This document shows positions 54,068-64,000 of a DNA stretch of 64,000 nucleotides, in pieces (positions within the stretch are counted from its first letter, which is position 1; each line of letters begins with the position of its first letter). The DNA is from Vigna angularis (lineage: Eukaryota > Streptophyta > Magnoliopsida > Fabales > Fabaceae): the NCBI RefSeq assembly GCF_016808095.1, contig NC_068976.1:10945001-11009000 (forward strand), read 5' to 3'. The notes under the pieces were generated by a model that did no database searches, was not told the origin of the DNA, and was given only the letters and a program-made list of their open reading frames with translations. Both the position numbers and the translations under genes were made by a program.

Positions 54068-54838
54068 CTAAGGTGAATTAATTATACTTGAACCAGCACA
54101 TGGATAGTTCCAATTAAGCAGCTCATCAATCATCTGCATCACAATTCTATCTTCTTCGTCTTCTTCACCATCATTTTGTGTAGATCCTTCTGACACACCT
54201 GACTCAGTCTCTGCACGTTTCTTCCCAAGCTCCACCCTCACAATCCAATTGGAGTCTGAGTGTGCTCCTGCACCCTTTTGCCACACTCCAATGTGGGAAT
54301 TGTCAGCATCCAGTCTCAGACATGTGAGGGATGGAGAAGGGTCTCTGCAACACCTCTTCAGTTTTCTACTCAGATCCTCAGAAAGAACATTCGGAGACGA
54401 AAAAGGGTCCTCACAGACGGTGGAATTGGTGCAACCTTCAGCCTCATTCAATGCTCGTGTGGGGAAATTGGTCTTGGCATTTCGACCATTCATCAAAATG
54501 GCTGCTTGGTCATATGCCCTTGCTGCAGCCTCTGCTGTCTCAAATGTCCCTAGCCACACCCTTCTCTTCCTGTTCATCCAAAACCATCTCTGTTAATGCA
54601 TGTATAAACTTTCATCAGCCTGAAACTGAATTCATGCTACAACTATAACATCTTTCCAATAATTTAATGTTTCATATTAAATGTATACTTTTAGAAGGTT
54701 TAGTACATAATATTGCAAGAGGTTAAAATTGAAAGTAGGAAGTATGGGTGATTACAGCAAAGGGTGACGAATTTCTGAGACCCATGAGCCCCATTGGCGT
54801 TGCCTCACTCCTCTGAACTTCTTCTTTGCTTGGACCAT
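54068..54838 (-). CDS. WIN1: WIN1/SHINE-clade AP2/ERF transcription factor
   Basis: Two exons, 54838-54756 and 54569-54068, join in frame (CT|G AAG; donor GCT|GTAATC, acceptor AACAG|GAAGAG) for 194 residues. SHN/WIN1 proteins are about 190-200 residues with one intron at this point of the AP2 domain. The AP2/ERF domain (about residues 7-65) opens [20 protein letters not shown], then [19 protein letters not shown] and [15 protein letters not shown]. The clade-specific middle motif ([17 protein letters not shown], then VELGKK) and C-terminal motif ([13 protein letters not shown]) are both present, which separates it from other ERFs. Members activate wax and cutin genes in epidermis. A TCTATATAAG box lies about 145 bp upstream. 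The exact paralogue (SHN1, 2 or 3) is not resolved. Confidence 0.95.
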
Positions 54839-54980
54839 GGCTCTGTGTGGTGGGAAATAAGGGTACTTTAGAATGAAGAGAACCTAAGTACGAGGTAATT
54901 AAGATGCTGCATGAAATTAATATAAGGGTGGAGATACAACAATGACAAACGTTGAAGACTCAGTTTCTGATAATGTCAGA

Positions 54981-54990
54981 CTTATATAGA
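54981..54990 (-). promoter_or_regulatory. Probable TATA box of the WIN1-type gene
   Basis: TCTATATAAG on the minus strand, about 145 bp before the ATG, leaving room for a leader of roughly 110 bases. Confidence 0.6.
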
Positions 54991-55534
54991 TTGTCGGTTG
55001 ATTTGGTGAGAAAGTCTGGCTAATAATTAGTCACACAATATTACCAAAGAGATGCAGCACGTTATAATATAATATAAATTTTATTTTTTAAATTAACCTT
55101 TTGAAATTAGGTTCAACTTAATGTTTTTAAACTTTTTCCGTTTTTACCTTTGATATGTTTAATTATATATGTTTTCTAAATGTATTTTTTAAAGATACTA
55201 AAGCCATATTTAGTTTAGATTATTTAAATATGACTAAATTTTATTTTAAGTAAACTATTTTTAAAGTTGAAATAAAGTTAAAATTATTTTTAAACAAGTT
55301 ATTGGATTTCCTATTTTTCATGCTCAACATATTTGATCATGAATATTTTCTAATTGATCATAGTTTTTTTTTTTTCACTTTGTGATTATGATCTAACGAG
55401 ATCCATCCCTTTAACCTTTATGAAGAGCATGCACCCTTGTCTACCAAGGAAATAAAGGATTAATATTTATTATTAAATATCCGTAAACACCAATAAATAA
55501 TATTTCGAAATATATTTAGGTTACCCGCATTAAA

Positions 55535-55612
<78 letters not shown>
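55535..55612. repeat. (TA)n microsatellite
   Basis: About 39 AT units. Confidence 0.97.
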
Positions 55613-55617
<5 letters not shown>

Positions 55618-56206
55618 TTTTAATGAAAGGTAAAATTTAGTATATTTTCAGAAATTTAGGACAAATTACACTAATAACTGATAAAAAAACATTTCGAGTT
55701 CTTTTTAATATTTAAAGTAATATTGAATAGGTGGAAAATGAACTATTTTTCAAGTAATTAACGGGATTAGAGTAATTTGTAAGGAATGTTGCTATAGTGT
55801 ATTTTAAATAATTAAAAAAGTGTTAATGTGGTGGTAGAACTTAATATAATTTATTAAGAGAGATTTACATATTATTTGATTTAATCCTTTTTATTTTTAA
55901 AGCATTTAATTGCATGAAGTTAATTTTTTTTTTATCTTCCTTAGAATTTCTTTTTGGAGCTTTACAGTTATGCATTAAAGGTTTCACCTGCTACGTTAGG
56001 ATAAGTCCCTGACTTCTTAACAACTTAAAATAAATGAGCAACACTGGTAGGGTTTCTTTTCTAACAGCTCTAGCTGTGCTCCAAAGAAAAAAAGAAAATA
56101 ATAGTAAATTTTTTATCTTCACTTTCAATCTACCAATAAAAAAAATATAACATAATCATAATGGAATGTTTTTTTTTAAGACAGTAAGAGTATTTAGTGC
56201 ATGTCC

Positions 56207-56207
<1 letters not shown>

Positions 56208-56289
<82 letters not shown>
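56208..56289. repeat. (TA)n microsatellite
   Basis: About 40 TA units. Confidence 0.97.
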
Positions 56290-56291
<2 letters not shown>

Positions 56292-56373
56292 GCTTTTCTT
56301 TCAAAAATGTTGACAAAAATCACAAAAAGTTGGATATATTTTATTATTAATTTAAAAAAAAATATAAATTTGG

Positions 56374-56380
<7 letters not shown>

Positions 56381-56428
<48 letters not shown>
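56381..56428. repeat. (TA)n microsatellite with CA start
   Basis: CACACACA followed by about 23 TA units. Confidence 0.97.
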
Positions 56429-56430
<2 letters not shown>

Positions 56431-57474
56431 CTATATTAACAACTTATCGTAAACCAAAATATTTTGATACATTAAAAAACATTTATTATTAAAAAAATAG
56501 TTATATTATGTATACCATATTAATTATAAAATAAACCTCAATATATTAAATCTTTAAAATAGTTAAATTAAATGATTGAAATATATTTTCAATTTAAGTT
56601 CCGCATGCAACGCTTATTTTGTGGGTAGATTTAATGATGTTGGCAAGTACGTTGACTTTATGTGTTCAACTTCAACTCTGACCCTGTAACAAATTCATTA
56701 CATGATTTAATATTATTCTTTATTTATTAAATTATTATTATTTCTATTTAAAATTTTCCCATTTTAACTTTATTTTTGTGGATATAACGATACACTTTAG
56801 TTAGGTCTCTCTTTTCTTCTTCTCGTTATATTTTTTTATGGACAATAAATTTAAAATTTTACATAAGATTTTAAATTTTTATAGTAAATTTATTGAGATG
56901 AGAATAATAAATCATACGTGAATAATGTGTTTATATAATCTAACATTTCAATACATATTTTACTAGGGTTAAACTTCCCTAGTGTAGAAATCACTTTAAA
57001 CATTCATTATTTCGGGCTTTTTACGTTCAACCTATACTCGACGTTTATATGGGTGATGTTGATAGGACGTTTGACCCATATAGTCAAACGTCTATGTAGA
57101 CGTCCGACCTGGTACCGATCTGACGTCTAAATGTACAAGTCGGACGTCTAAGACCCTGGAACAAGTTTGGCCTCTGTAATTCATTGGACGTCTCTGTAAT
57201 TCATTAGACGTCTCTGTATACACTGACATACATCTATAGACGTCTGATGTGGCATTAACAGAGTGGGTATTTCTTAAAAAAAATTGATTTATTTTTGCAA
57301 TAAAATCACACCTGAAAAGCAGAAAATTGTCCCAAAACATTATAATATAATATATAAACTCATTTGAAGTTAACAAAGTACTAAACAACAATCTAAAACC
57401 TAAACTATCAAAAGTTAAAGTTAAACTAAATGTAAATAAGTTGAACAACAATAATAAATCTTCCTATCTAAGTC

Positions 57475-58540
57475 CATATTTACAGAAGATAAGTTGTCAA
57501 CTCTTGTCTTATCTTCTTAATTGTGTCCACTAGTATAGCAGATGTACTCTTGAAGCGCTGCAAAATGAAGAAAGATGCATTATGTACCTAAAACAACAAA
57601 GTTAAGTTGTTAGAAACTAAGAATCTAAATAAGTTAAGCATCATTATCTCATTCCAGTTATCTGTAATGACAGCTCGAATGATGGTCTTAATCCAAGACA
57701 TGACATAGTAGCCACATTCCCATGAATCTAAGTGCTTGTTACACTAAAATGACAAACTAAATTGTCAAGCATTTAGATCATTCAATAAATAGTAAAATAA
57801 ATTAGAACTATAAATGACTTATAACCTTTGGATACAGGACGGATACTAGTTGACCTCAGTTTTTACCTATTACTCTATTTACATTGAAAACACAAGGTAA
57901 TATTTATATAACTATATTTATCATAAAAATTGAAGGTCAAAATGAATTTGAAACATAAAAAGAGAAACACTTACCCTTGAAGCATGTTTCTCAAGTCATT
58001 TTTCATCTTTCTGTGTAGCGAACAAAACCATACAATTTTACATTGTTTGGGAATGATGAGCATCAGTTGTCAGTGAGACCTATCATGATTCATAAATAGT
58101 TAGTAAACTAATTAAGAAAACTTTAATAAAATTTTACATAAAGCAACTCATACCCATCAATGTATGGCACAAAGTATATGTCTCTATTTGACTCAGCCAT
58201 CCATGTTTCCAAATACTTTTGTTTGCTCTCAATTGTGTTACAAGAAGGTTGAATGGTCTGAGGTTCAACAAATCCGTACATGGAAGATTGACCTTGGTCT
58301 ACAATGACTGTGTCCATGTACCTAAAACAACAAAGTTAAGTTGTTAGAAACTAAGAAAGTAAATAAGTTTAATATGGAAGACAAAATCAACTATCTTACA
58401 TGCACCATAGTTGAAGGATGAAAATATTCAACATCCTATCTCCCCAATGATCTTCAGTGCATCATTGAATGTGATATATATTGGGACATGGGGGGATGCC
58501 AAATACTCTATTATCCCAGTACACTTCTATTGGTCCTCTG
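57475..58540 (-). pseudogene. Ulp1-like protease end of a CACTA second gene
   Basis: Segments matching exons 10 to 5 of the gene at 10518-13394 appear in the same order at about 57475-57560, 57650-57745, 57825-57880, 57975-58090, 58150-58325 and 58397-58540. One minus-strand piece still reads DQGQSSMYGFVEPQTIQPS. Frameshifts (for example in the FGIPP region near 58490) and changed splice sites show that it is dead. Confidence 0.8.
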
Positions 58541-58974
58541 TTCAACATGGGGCCCGAACGTCTATGTGTATTTAAAAAATTAATTTTGGCGAAGGCTATC
58601 CACGTCCGATATATGGGGCCCGGACGTCTATAAAGACATCAGACGTCTGACATAGGGGCCCGAACGTCTAAAGCAATGGAATAAGATACCTTTTCACCTA
58701 CTTGTTAGGTCATTAAGCGTCCGACATAGGGGCCTAGACGTCTATAGAGACATCATACGTCCGACATAGGGGGCCAAGCGTTTAAAGCAATGGAACATGG
58801 CACTTTTTCACCTACCTGTCAGGTCATTAGACGTTCGACATAGGGGCCTGAACGTTTATAGAGATATCAGACGTCCAACATAGGGGCCCAAATGTCTACA
58901 CTGCGAAATAAAATGACTTTTGGTATTCTTTGCCACCATGAGATGTCGGGGTCTGTCCAGTCGGACATCTAAGA

Positions 58975-59879
58975 CACTAGTTAAAAAACAACATATAACG
59001 TCACGCGTTCAACGTCTAACCACTCAATAGCCAACGTTAAAAATGATCGGTGATAATTTTGAAAGTTAATGCAATTATTAAACGTCATTTAGAATTATAA
59101 TTCGATGTAAAAGGATATAAAACGTCGAATGTCTTAGTGTTAGACGTCAAAAGGTTAGTGAATTCAATTAAAATTTGAGCGGGAGATTGAAAATTCATTC
59201 ACTTCATCTTAGCGCGCGAGACCCTCTTTTCTACCTAAACTTTTCTCGAACGAAGTTTGACGACCATCACATGTAATCTTTTTTTCATTTGATACAAATG
59301 CATGTTAATTAACTACTTTAGGTATGATTTTCGCTTTGTTTTCACTTATTATTTTCGTGTTCTTGTCCTTCATAGGCGTATTCTGCTTTCTCTCACACTA
59401 GTGGCAACACTTTATTCCGATGAACCCACCTTTTGAAGGTTAGTTTTCGTTTTCATTTTGAAGAACTTATTTGTTGAACTTGTTTGTTGTTTTTTTGTTG
59501 AACTTGTTTGTTGTTTTTTTGTTGAACTTGTTTGCTGTTGTTGTTGTTGTTTGGTTGAACTTGTTTGTTGTTGTTGTTTGATTGAACTTGTTTGTTATTT
59601 GATTGAACTTGTTTGTTGTTTGTTATTTGTTGTTGATTCTATATTACCATTCATAGTTCTGTTTTTCAGGTTTCGTATAGTTGTAAAAAAGGATTATAAT
59701 TAATTAAAAAAAACAAAAAAAATTTGATTAACGTTGTATATTGACAAAATTCGACGTTAAATTAACATCGAATTTTTTAAATTCGACGTCAATTTAACGT
59801 CTCCCAACATAACGTCGTTCTCGAATTCGACGTGAAAAGCCAAAAATATTCGACGTTGTACGCTGTTTTTGTACTAGTG
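58975..59879. mobile_element. Nested CACTA-like non-autonomous element, TSD AGA
   Basis: Ends CACTAGTTAAAAAACAAC at 58975 and, inverted, CACTAGTACAAAAACAGC at 59879. They continue as similar inverted repeats for about 28 bp (ATAACGTC against TACAACGTCG). The 3-bp duplication AGA lies on both sides (58972-58974 and 59880-59882). The 905-bp element has its own subterminal motif TTCGACGT and a tandem GTTGAACTTGTTTGTTG repeat (59470-59620). It has no transposase gene. Confidence 0.9.
59465..59625 (+). repeat. Minisatellite TTGAACTTGTTTGTTGTT
   Basis: About six units with variable spacing and GTT runs. The plus-strand frame reads VELVCCFF repeats and is not a gene. Confidence 0.85.
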
Positions 59880-60086
59880 AGAGCTGTAAAAAATTATTTT
59901 CTACCACATTTTGGCGTCAGACTGGGAGGAGTTGACGTTTTCGTCAATATAGACGTCGAAGACCACCTTAGTCGGACGTCTACAACATTAACTTATTTAC
60001 AGAAGTGTCACGGGTCATTTTTTACCTTGGATATGTGTGGGTCGGACGTATAATATGTGACATTATAAGTCTTTTCTGCACTAGTG

Positions 60087-62722
60087 TGTGTTAGTGAGAA
60101 TTTCAATTCTTTGTTAATTTTTTAATATTGTTTTTATAAAAAATATATCAATGATATTGATTTTAATTTTTAAATATATGAATTTTTTTAAAATATCCAT
60201 ATCATTTAAAGGTTCAGAAAAAAGAAATATAAAAAATTAATAAATAATCCGGACTTTTTTTAATGATTACCATGCTGATATAATTTTAATTAAACAAGAT
60301 AATTAAGTAATACCTTACGATAGATTCGATGATTTGAGACATATAATCAACCAAAAGTTTGAGTTCTTCATAAATTGTTGGAGTATTTGGACTATACACA
60401 TTACATTTTAATTAATTATAAAGTATTTAAAATTATATCTTAAATAGATATGCTAAATTTACAATTTAATTAGACTAAAACACAACAACATATTAAAATA
60501 TATAAATTAAGGGTTGGACTCAAATTACAAATTTTATAAATCTAGGAACTAAAATAGCATAAAAAATATAAAAAAAAAAAACAAGTTAAGAATCATAAAT
60601 TGATCAAAATTGCAATTTGACTAAACAAAATATAGAAAAAAAAAAGTGTGATTACTTTTTTCTTAATCTTGTGAACAAGATTTGATACTTGAACTTTTTT
60701 TTAAGCAAGAGGTGATTCATCATCCTTAGACTATTTTATTACTTTATTTGCAAAGGCACAAGAACACAGGTGTCCATGGATGGAGCTTGTGGTGCTTTTC
60801 AATTTATTGTTGGAAGAGACGAAAAAGTGGACTTTAAATTTTCAACGGGTGGCTTCTATTTTTTGTTTTTGTTTTTGTTTTTATGGTAAAGAACAATCCA
60901 AAACATACACAATTAATATGTTGACAAATTCTTTCTTCATCCTCAACAACCTACATTCACTCATGTTCATCACAATTCAATTCAATCCCTAAAATATTCC
61001 ATTATTTTAATTGGGTTTGTATATTAGCCATTTTTTTATGGAAAAATATTATAGGTGGGAAACGATTTTCATAATAGGATACATTTTTTGTGTCTAATTT
61101 TATCTTATACATAATTTGTTATATGACCTAATGACGGGAAAGATATATAATTATAAGTTTAAATTGTTGAATGTATCTCACATATGTTTACTCATAATTT
61201 TTCTTTTTATGAAATTCTGTCAATATAATTATAAATATTTTAATAAAGATAAATTTTAAATATTTCTATACTTATATGTAAAAAGATTTTTTTTTCTCAC
61301 AATTGTTTTTCAATTTTATCCTTTAAATAATTTTTTAGATATATATATTTTTTTATATTAAAATAATTAAAGTGATTGTTTCTTTTAAATTTAACCGTTT
61401 TTCCATTCACTGGCTTTTTAACTTACAATTTTTTTAAAATAAAAAGTTACCTACAAAGTAAATAAAAATTATAAAACTATTTACATTTAATTTTATAATT
61501 ATAATAATAGTAATAATAATAATTTTATTCTTTTTATTATCACAAGAAAAAAATGGATATACATGCGCACTTAACAAATGTGTTTTCACTAGTTTATATT
61601 TATATATAAAGAGGATACACCACTTTGACGTATATTTGTACCTTTTTCTATTTTATCTTTAATAATATAATTTTTAATTTATTTGTTAAGAACAATTCTA
61701 CAAAACTGTCACCTTTCAATTTTATTCTCTTTTTTTTATCAAATTATTGAACTGATTTTTATTTTTTTAAATGTAGATTAATTTTTTTACTAAAAGTTAG
61801 TTATTTATTTGGTAATATTTTGGAGTTTGTTATACTTTCGAATTTGAATTAAACTTTTTATTAAAAATTATTTTAATTTTATTTGATAATACTCTACGCT
61901 TTGTTGTAATTTCAAATTAAGATTATTTTTTACTAAAATTAATTTATATTTGATTTGATAATACTTTCTTAACACACATTTTTTCATCTTTTAGTTACTT
62001 TTATTAATTTAAATCTTTTAACTTACATTTTCTATTTTATGTGTTCATAATTTTATAACTCTAAAAATTTATATATTTTTTTATTAATTATTCATTATTT
62101 TTAAACATTTTTAGCACCTCACATTACCGTTTATGAATAAATTAACCGAGTCAGAAAAATTACATAAAATATTTAAAAATGCATACACACAAGAACGATC
62201 ACTAGTAGTAGAAAATAAAAAATTTATAAATAAATTATATATTTTTTATTTTATTAAAAAAATATTTCTCTAAACTTTATTTTCTTTCCATTCCCTTTCT
62301 CTAAGTTTTAAAGATAATTATGACACTATTGTGTTGATAAATATGATTTTTATCCTATAGTAAAGTGAAATTAAATTGAATCAATTTAATTTTTGATTCA
62401 TATAAATAATTAAATCTTTATCAAGATTTTTAATTTTATTTTATTTTCTCTTTAAATTTGTTTAAAGGAAAATGTTGTTAATATACAAGTTAATACCATC
62501 ATATTCAAGAAATACGATACTTCACTTAAGAAACACTACAATATCTTGAGCAAGGCAGCGTGTCTTGTTTGTCTCTTTTATACCTTGCTTGAATGAAAGT
62601 AGAAGTAACATAACTAATGCATCAAATACTATACTTGTTTTAGGTATAAGATGTTAATTTTTGTTAGATTATGCTTAATACAGGTATTCTAGAAGGAGCA
62701 AACAAATATCTATTTATGGTAT
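60087..62722. other. Very AT-rich intergenic DNA
   Basis: No gene. Text at about 61440-61620 repeats, inverted, the fold-back sequence at 33405-33540. Small frames such as 60780-60992 have no family likeness. Confidence 0.5.
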
Positions 62723-62950
62723 ATGTTGGAAGTTCCACATCGACTAGAGATAAGACCAATTTATAATATATAAGTGAGGTGCAAATCTCACCTTACAAGC
62801 CGGTTTTGTGGAGTTGAGTTAGGATTAAAACCCACCTTCTAATATGGTATCAAAGCCATGGTTAGAGCCTATCCTAGCGAGTTCTATGTGGGCATTCTAT
62901 TCTTCTATTCCACCCGCTATCGGGCCATTATCGGACCCACCTTCTAATAG
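62723..62950 (+). mobile_element. TRIM fragment: one LTR and part of the interior
   Basis: TGTTGGAAGTTCCACATCGA begins the LTR, CCACCTTCTAATA ends it near 62844, and TGGTATCAAAGCCATGG is the primer site. The interior (GTGGGCATTC, GGGCCATTATCGGACC) then jumps straight to another LTR end, CCACCTTCTAATAG, as left by recombination. Same family as the array at 38.8 kb, in opposite orientation. Confidence 0.84.
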
Positions 62951-63063
62951 TATAAATTTACGTGTGATTTATGGAACCCTACTATGATTATATTAATATA
63001 TGATCATATTTATTAATGTAGTTCCTCGAGTTAAGCTTGTAAAAAAATAAATATAGTTTTGAA

Positions 63064-63646
63064 CACTAGTGCAAAAATAGTTCTCTACTCAAACTTTTCT
63101 CGAACGAAGTTTGACGACCATTACACGTAATCTTAATAAACTACTTTAGGTATGATTTTCATTTTGTTTTCACCCATTATTTTCGTGTTCTTGTACTTCA
63201 TAGGCGCATTCTGCTTTCTCTTTCACTGGTGACAACACTTTATTCCGATGAACCCACCTTTTGAAGTTTAATTTTCGTTTTCATTTTTATTTTGAAGAAC
63301 TTATTTTTTGAATTTGTTTGTTGTTTGATTGAACTTGTTTTTTGTTTGTTATTGTTATTTGTTGTTGATTATATATTACCATTCATAGTTATGCTTTTCA
63401 GGTCTCGTAGAGTTGTAAAAAAGGATTATAATTAATTAAAAAAAAATAAAAAAAAATTGATTAAGGTCGTATATTGACAAAATTCAACGTTAAATTAACG
63501 TTGTATATTGACAAAATTCGACGTTAAATTAACGTCGAATGTTTTAAATTCGACGTCAATTTAACGTCTCTCAATATGACGTTGTTCTCAAATTCGACGT
63601 GAAAGACTAAAAATATTCGACGTTGTACGCTGTTTTTGTATTAGTG
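63064..63646. mobile_element. CACTA-like non-autonomous element, shorter sibling
   Basis: Ends CACTAGTGCAAAAA at 63064 and, inverted, CACTAATACAAAAACAGC at 63646. The interior from ACTCAAACTTTTCTCGAACG onward matches 59237-59879 closely, including the TTCGACGTTGTACGC end, but the left 240 bp of the longer copy are missing and the GTTGAACTTG repeat is shortened. Flanking triplets GAA and AAA match at two of three bases. Confidence 0.85.
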
Positions 63647-64000
63647 AAACTTGATTTTCTTGTTATATTTTGGATGAATGTATATAGTTATACTAGGGTT
63701 TACTTTGATAATTTTGTATGAACCATCTTATTCAAGTTCAGTACATCAACTATATATTTACATAGTATTAGATTTTAAGTAGCATTTTGGAGTTTTTTTT
63801 TTTTATAGCATAAGATGTTGAAACTAAAGTTACATGATTATTTTGTAAATATTATGCTTTTCGGGCTGATATTGCTATGATGAATTATCATTCAAATATC
63901 AATATTTATGATGTACTGGTACTTCAATTTCGGTGTGACAGATATACCAATACAACTTTTAATTCTTTGGACCGAAACTTTTTTACGCTCCACAAAAATA
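63647..64000. other. AT-rich DNA at the right edge
   Basis: No gene or repeat recognised. Confidence 0.5.

Larger units (their letters stand above)
54991..56976. other. AT-rich promoter side of WIN1 with three (TA)n tracts
   Basis: No gene. Contains the three microsatellites listed separately. A 108-codon frame at 56166-56492 is made of the (TA)n tracts (Tyr-Ile repeats) and is not a gene. Confidence 0.6.
56977..60086 (-). mobile_element. Decayed deletion derivative of a CACTA element
   Basis: Ends CCCTAGTGTAGAAA at 56977 and, inverted, CACTAGTGCAGAAA at 60086. These are the ends of the 9.8-kb CACTA family with two base changes on the left. Subterminal GACGTCCG-type repeats lie at 57000-57240, 58550-58970 and 59930-60050. 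Only the protease end of the second gene remains (57475-58540); the transposase and the N-terminal half are missing. The flanking triplets (CTT and TGT) do not match, so the insertion is old or rearranged. A different CACTA-like element (58975-59879) sits inside it. Confidence 0.82.

Noticed and set aside
54249..54648. Plus-strand frames of 97-115 codons
   Set aside because: Antisense to the WIN1-type exon 2.
56166..56492. 108-codon plus-strand frame of Tyr-Ile repeats
   Set aside because: Made of (TA)n microsatellites.

Overview
The window is plant nuclear DNA, rich in A+T and in transposable elements. It most likely comes from a legume of the Phaseoleae (Vigna or Phaseolus type). That placement is an inference from the repeat style (LTRs with TCGC...GCGA hairpins, AATCGATTA-rich copia LTRs, TRIMs opening TGTTGGAAGTCCC) and from the gene types; it was not tested by database search. 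Genes have spliced exons with GT-AG introns, and there are no bacterial signals.

Five host genes are recognisable. They are the first six exons of an AFG1/LACE1-like mitochondrial ATPase (minus, 3578-5875), a PLS-DYW pentatricopeptide RNA-editing factor (plus, 18078-21440), a complete ten-exon UAP56/SUB2 DECD-box helicase (minus, 25212-32755), an intronless class I carboxylesterase (minus, 45720-46703) and a WIN1/SHINE-type AP2/ERF regulator of cuticle formation (minus, 54068-54838). They have unrelated roles and no operon-like organisation.

Transposons explain most of the rest. The left edge is a decayed Ty1-copia body split by a young 1.3-kb TRIM-like element (5-bp target-site duplication, TSD, TAGGT). 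Positions 9854-17862 are a nearly intact 8.0-kb CACTA element (TSD TTA) with an uninterrupted 1058-aa TNP2-type transposase and a ten-exon second gene. That gene joins an En/Spm-type DNA-binding region to a Ulp1-like cysteine protease and is broken only by one in-frame TAG. A decayed deletion derivative of a related CACTA lies at 56977-60086 and hosts a different 905-bp CACTA-like element (TSD AGA), whose shorter sibling is at 63064-63646.

The 28-32 kb part of the helicase gene is a 4.3-kb intron filled with copia, TRIM and minisatellite debris. From 34.3 to 45.1 kb is a nested stack: a MULE (9-bp TSD TATAATCAT) inside a gypsy-type LTR; a multi-LTR tandem TRIM array inside a copia-like repeat; and a 1.1-kb solo LTR (TSD CATGC) inside a second gypsy-type LTR that itself sits in the same copia-like repeat. 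A second MULE (9-bp TSD AAAAGTTTA) is at 51312-52257. Long (TA)n tracts and AT-rich DNA fill the remainder. No tRNA, rRNA or CRISPR array was seen.
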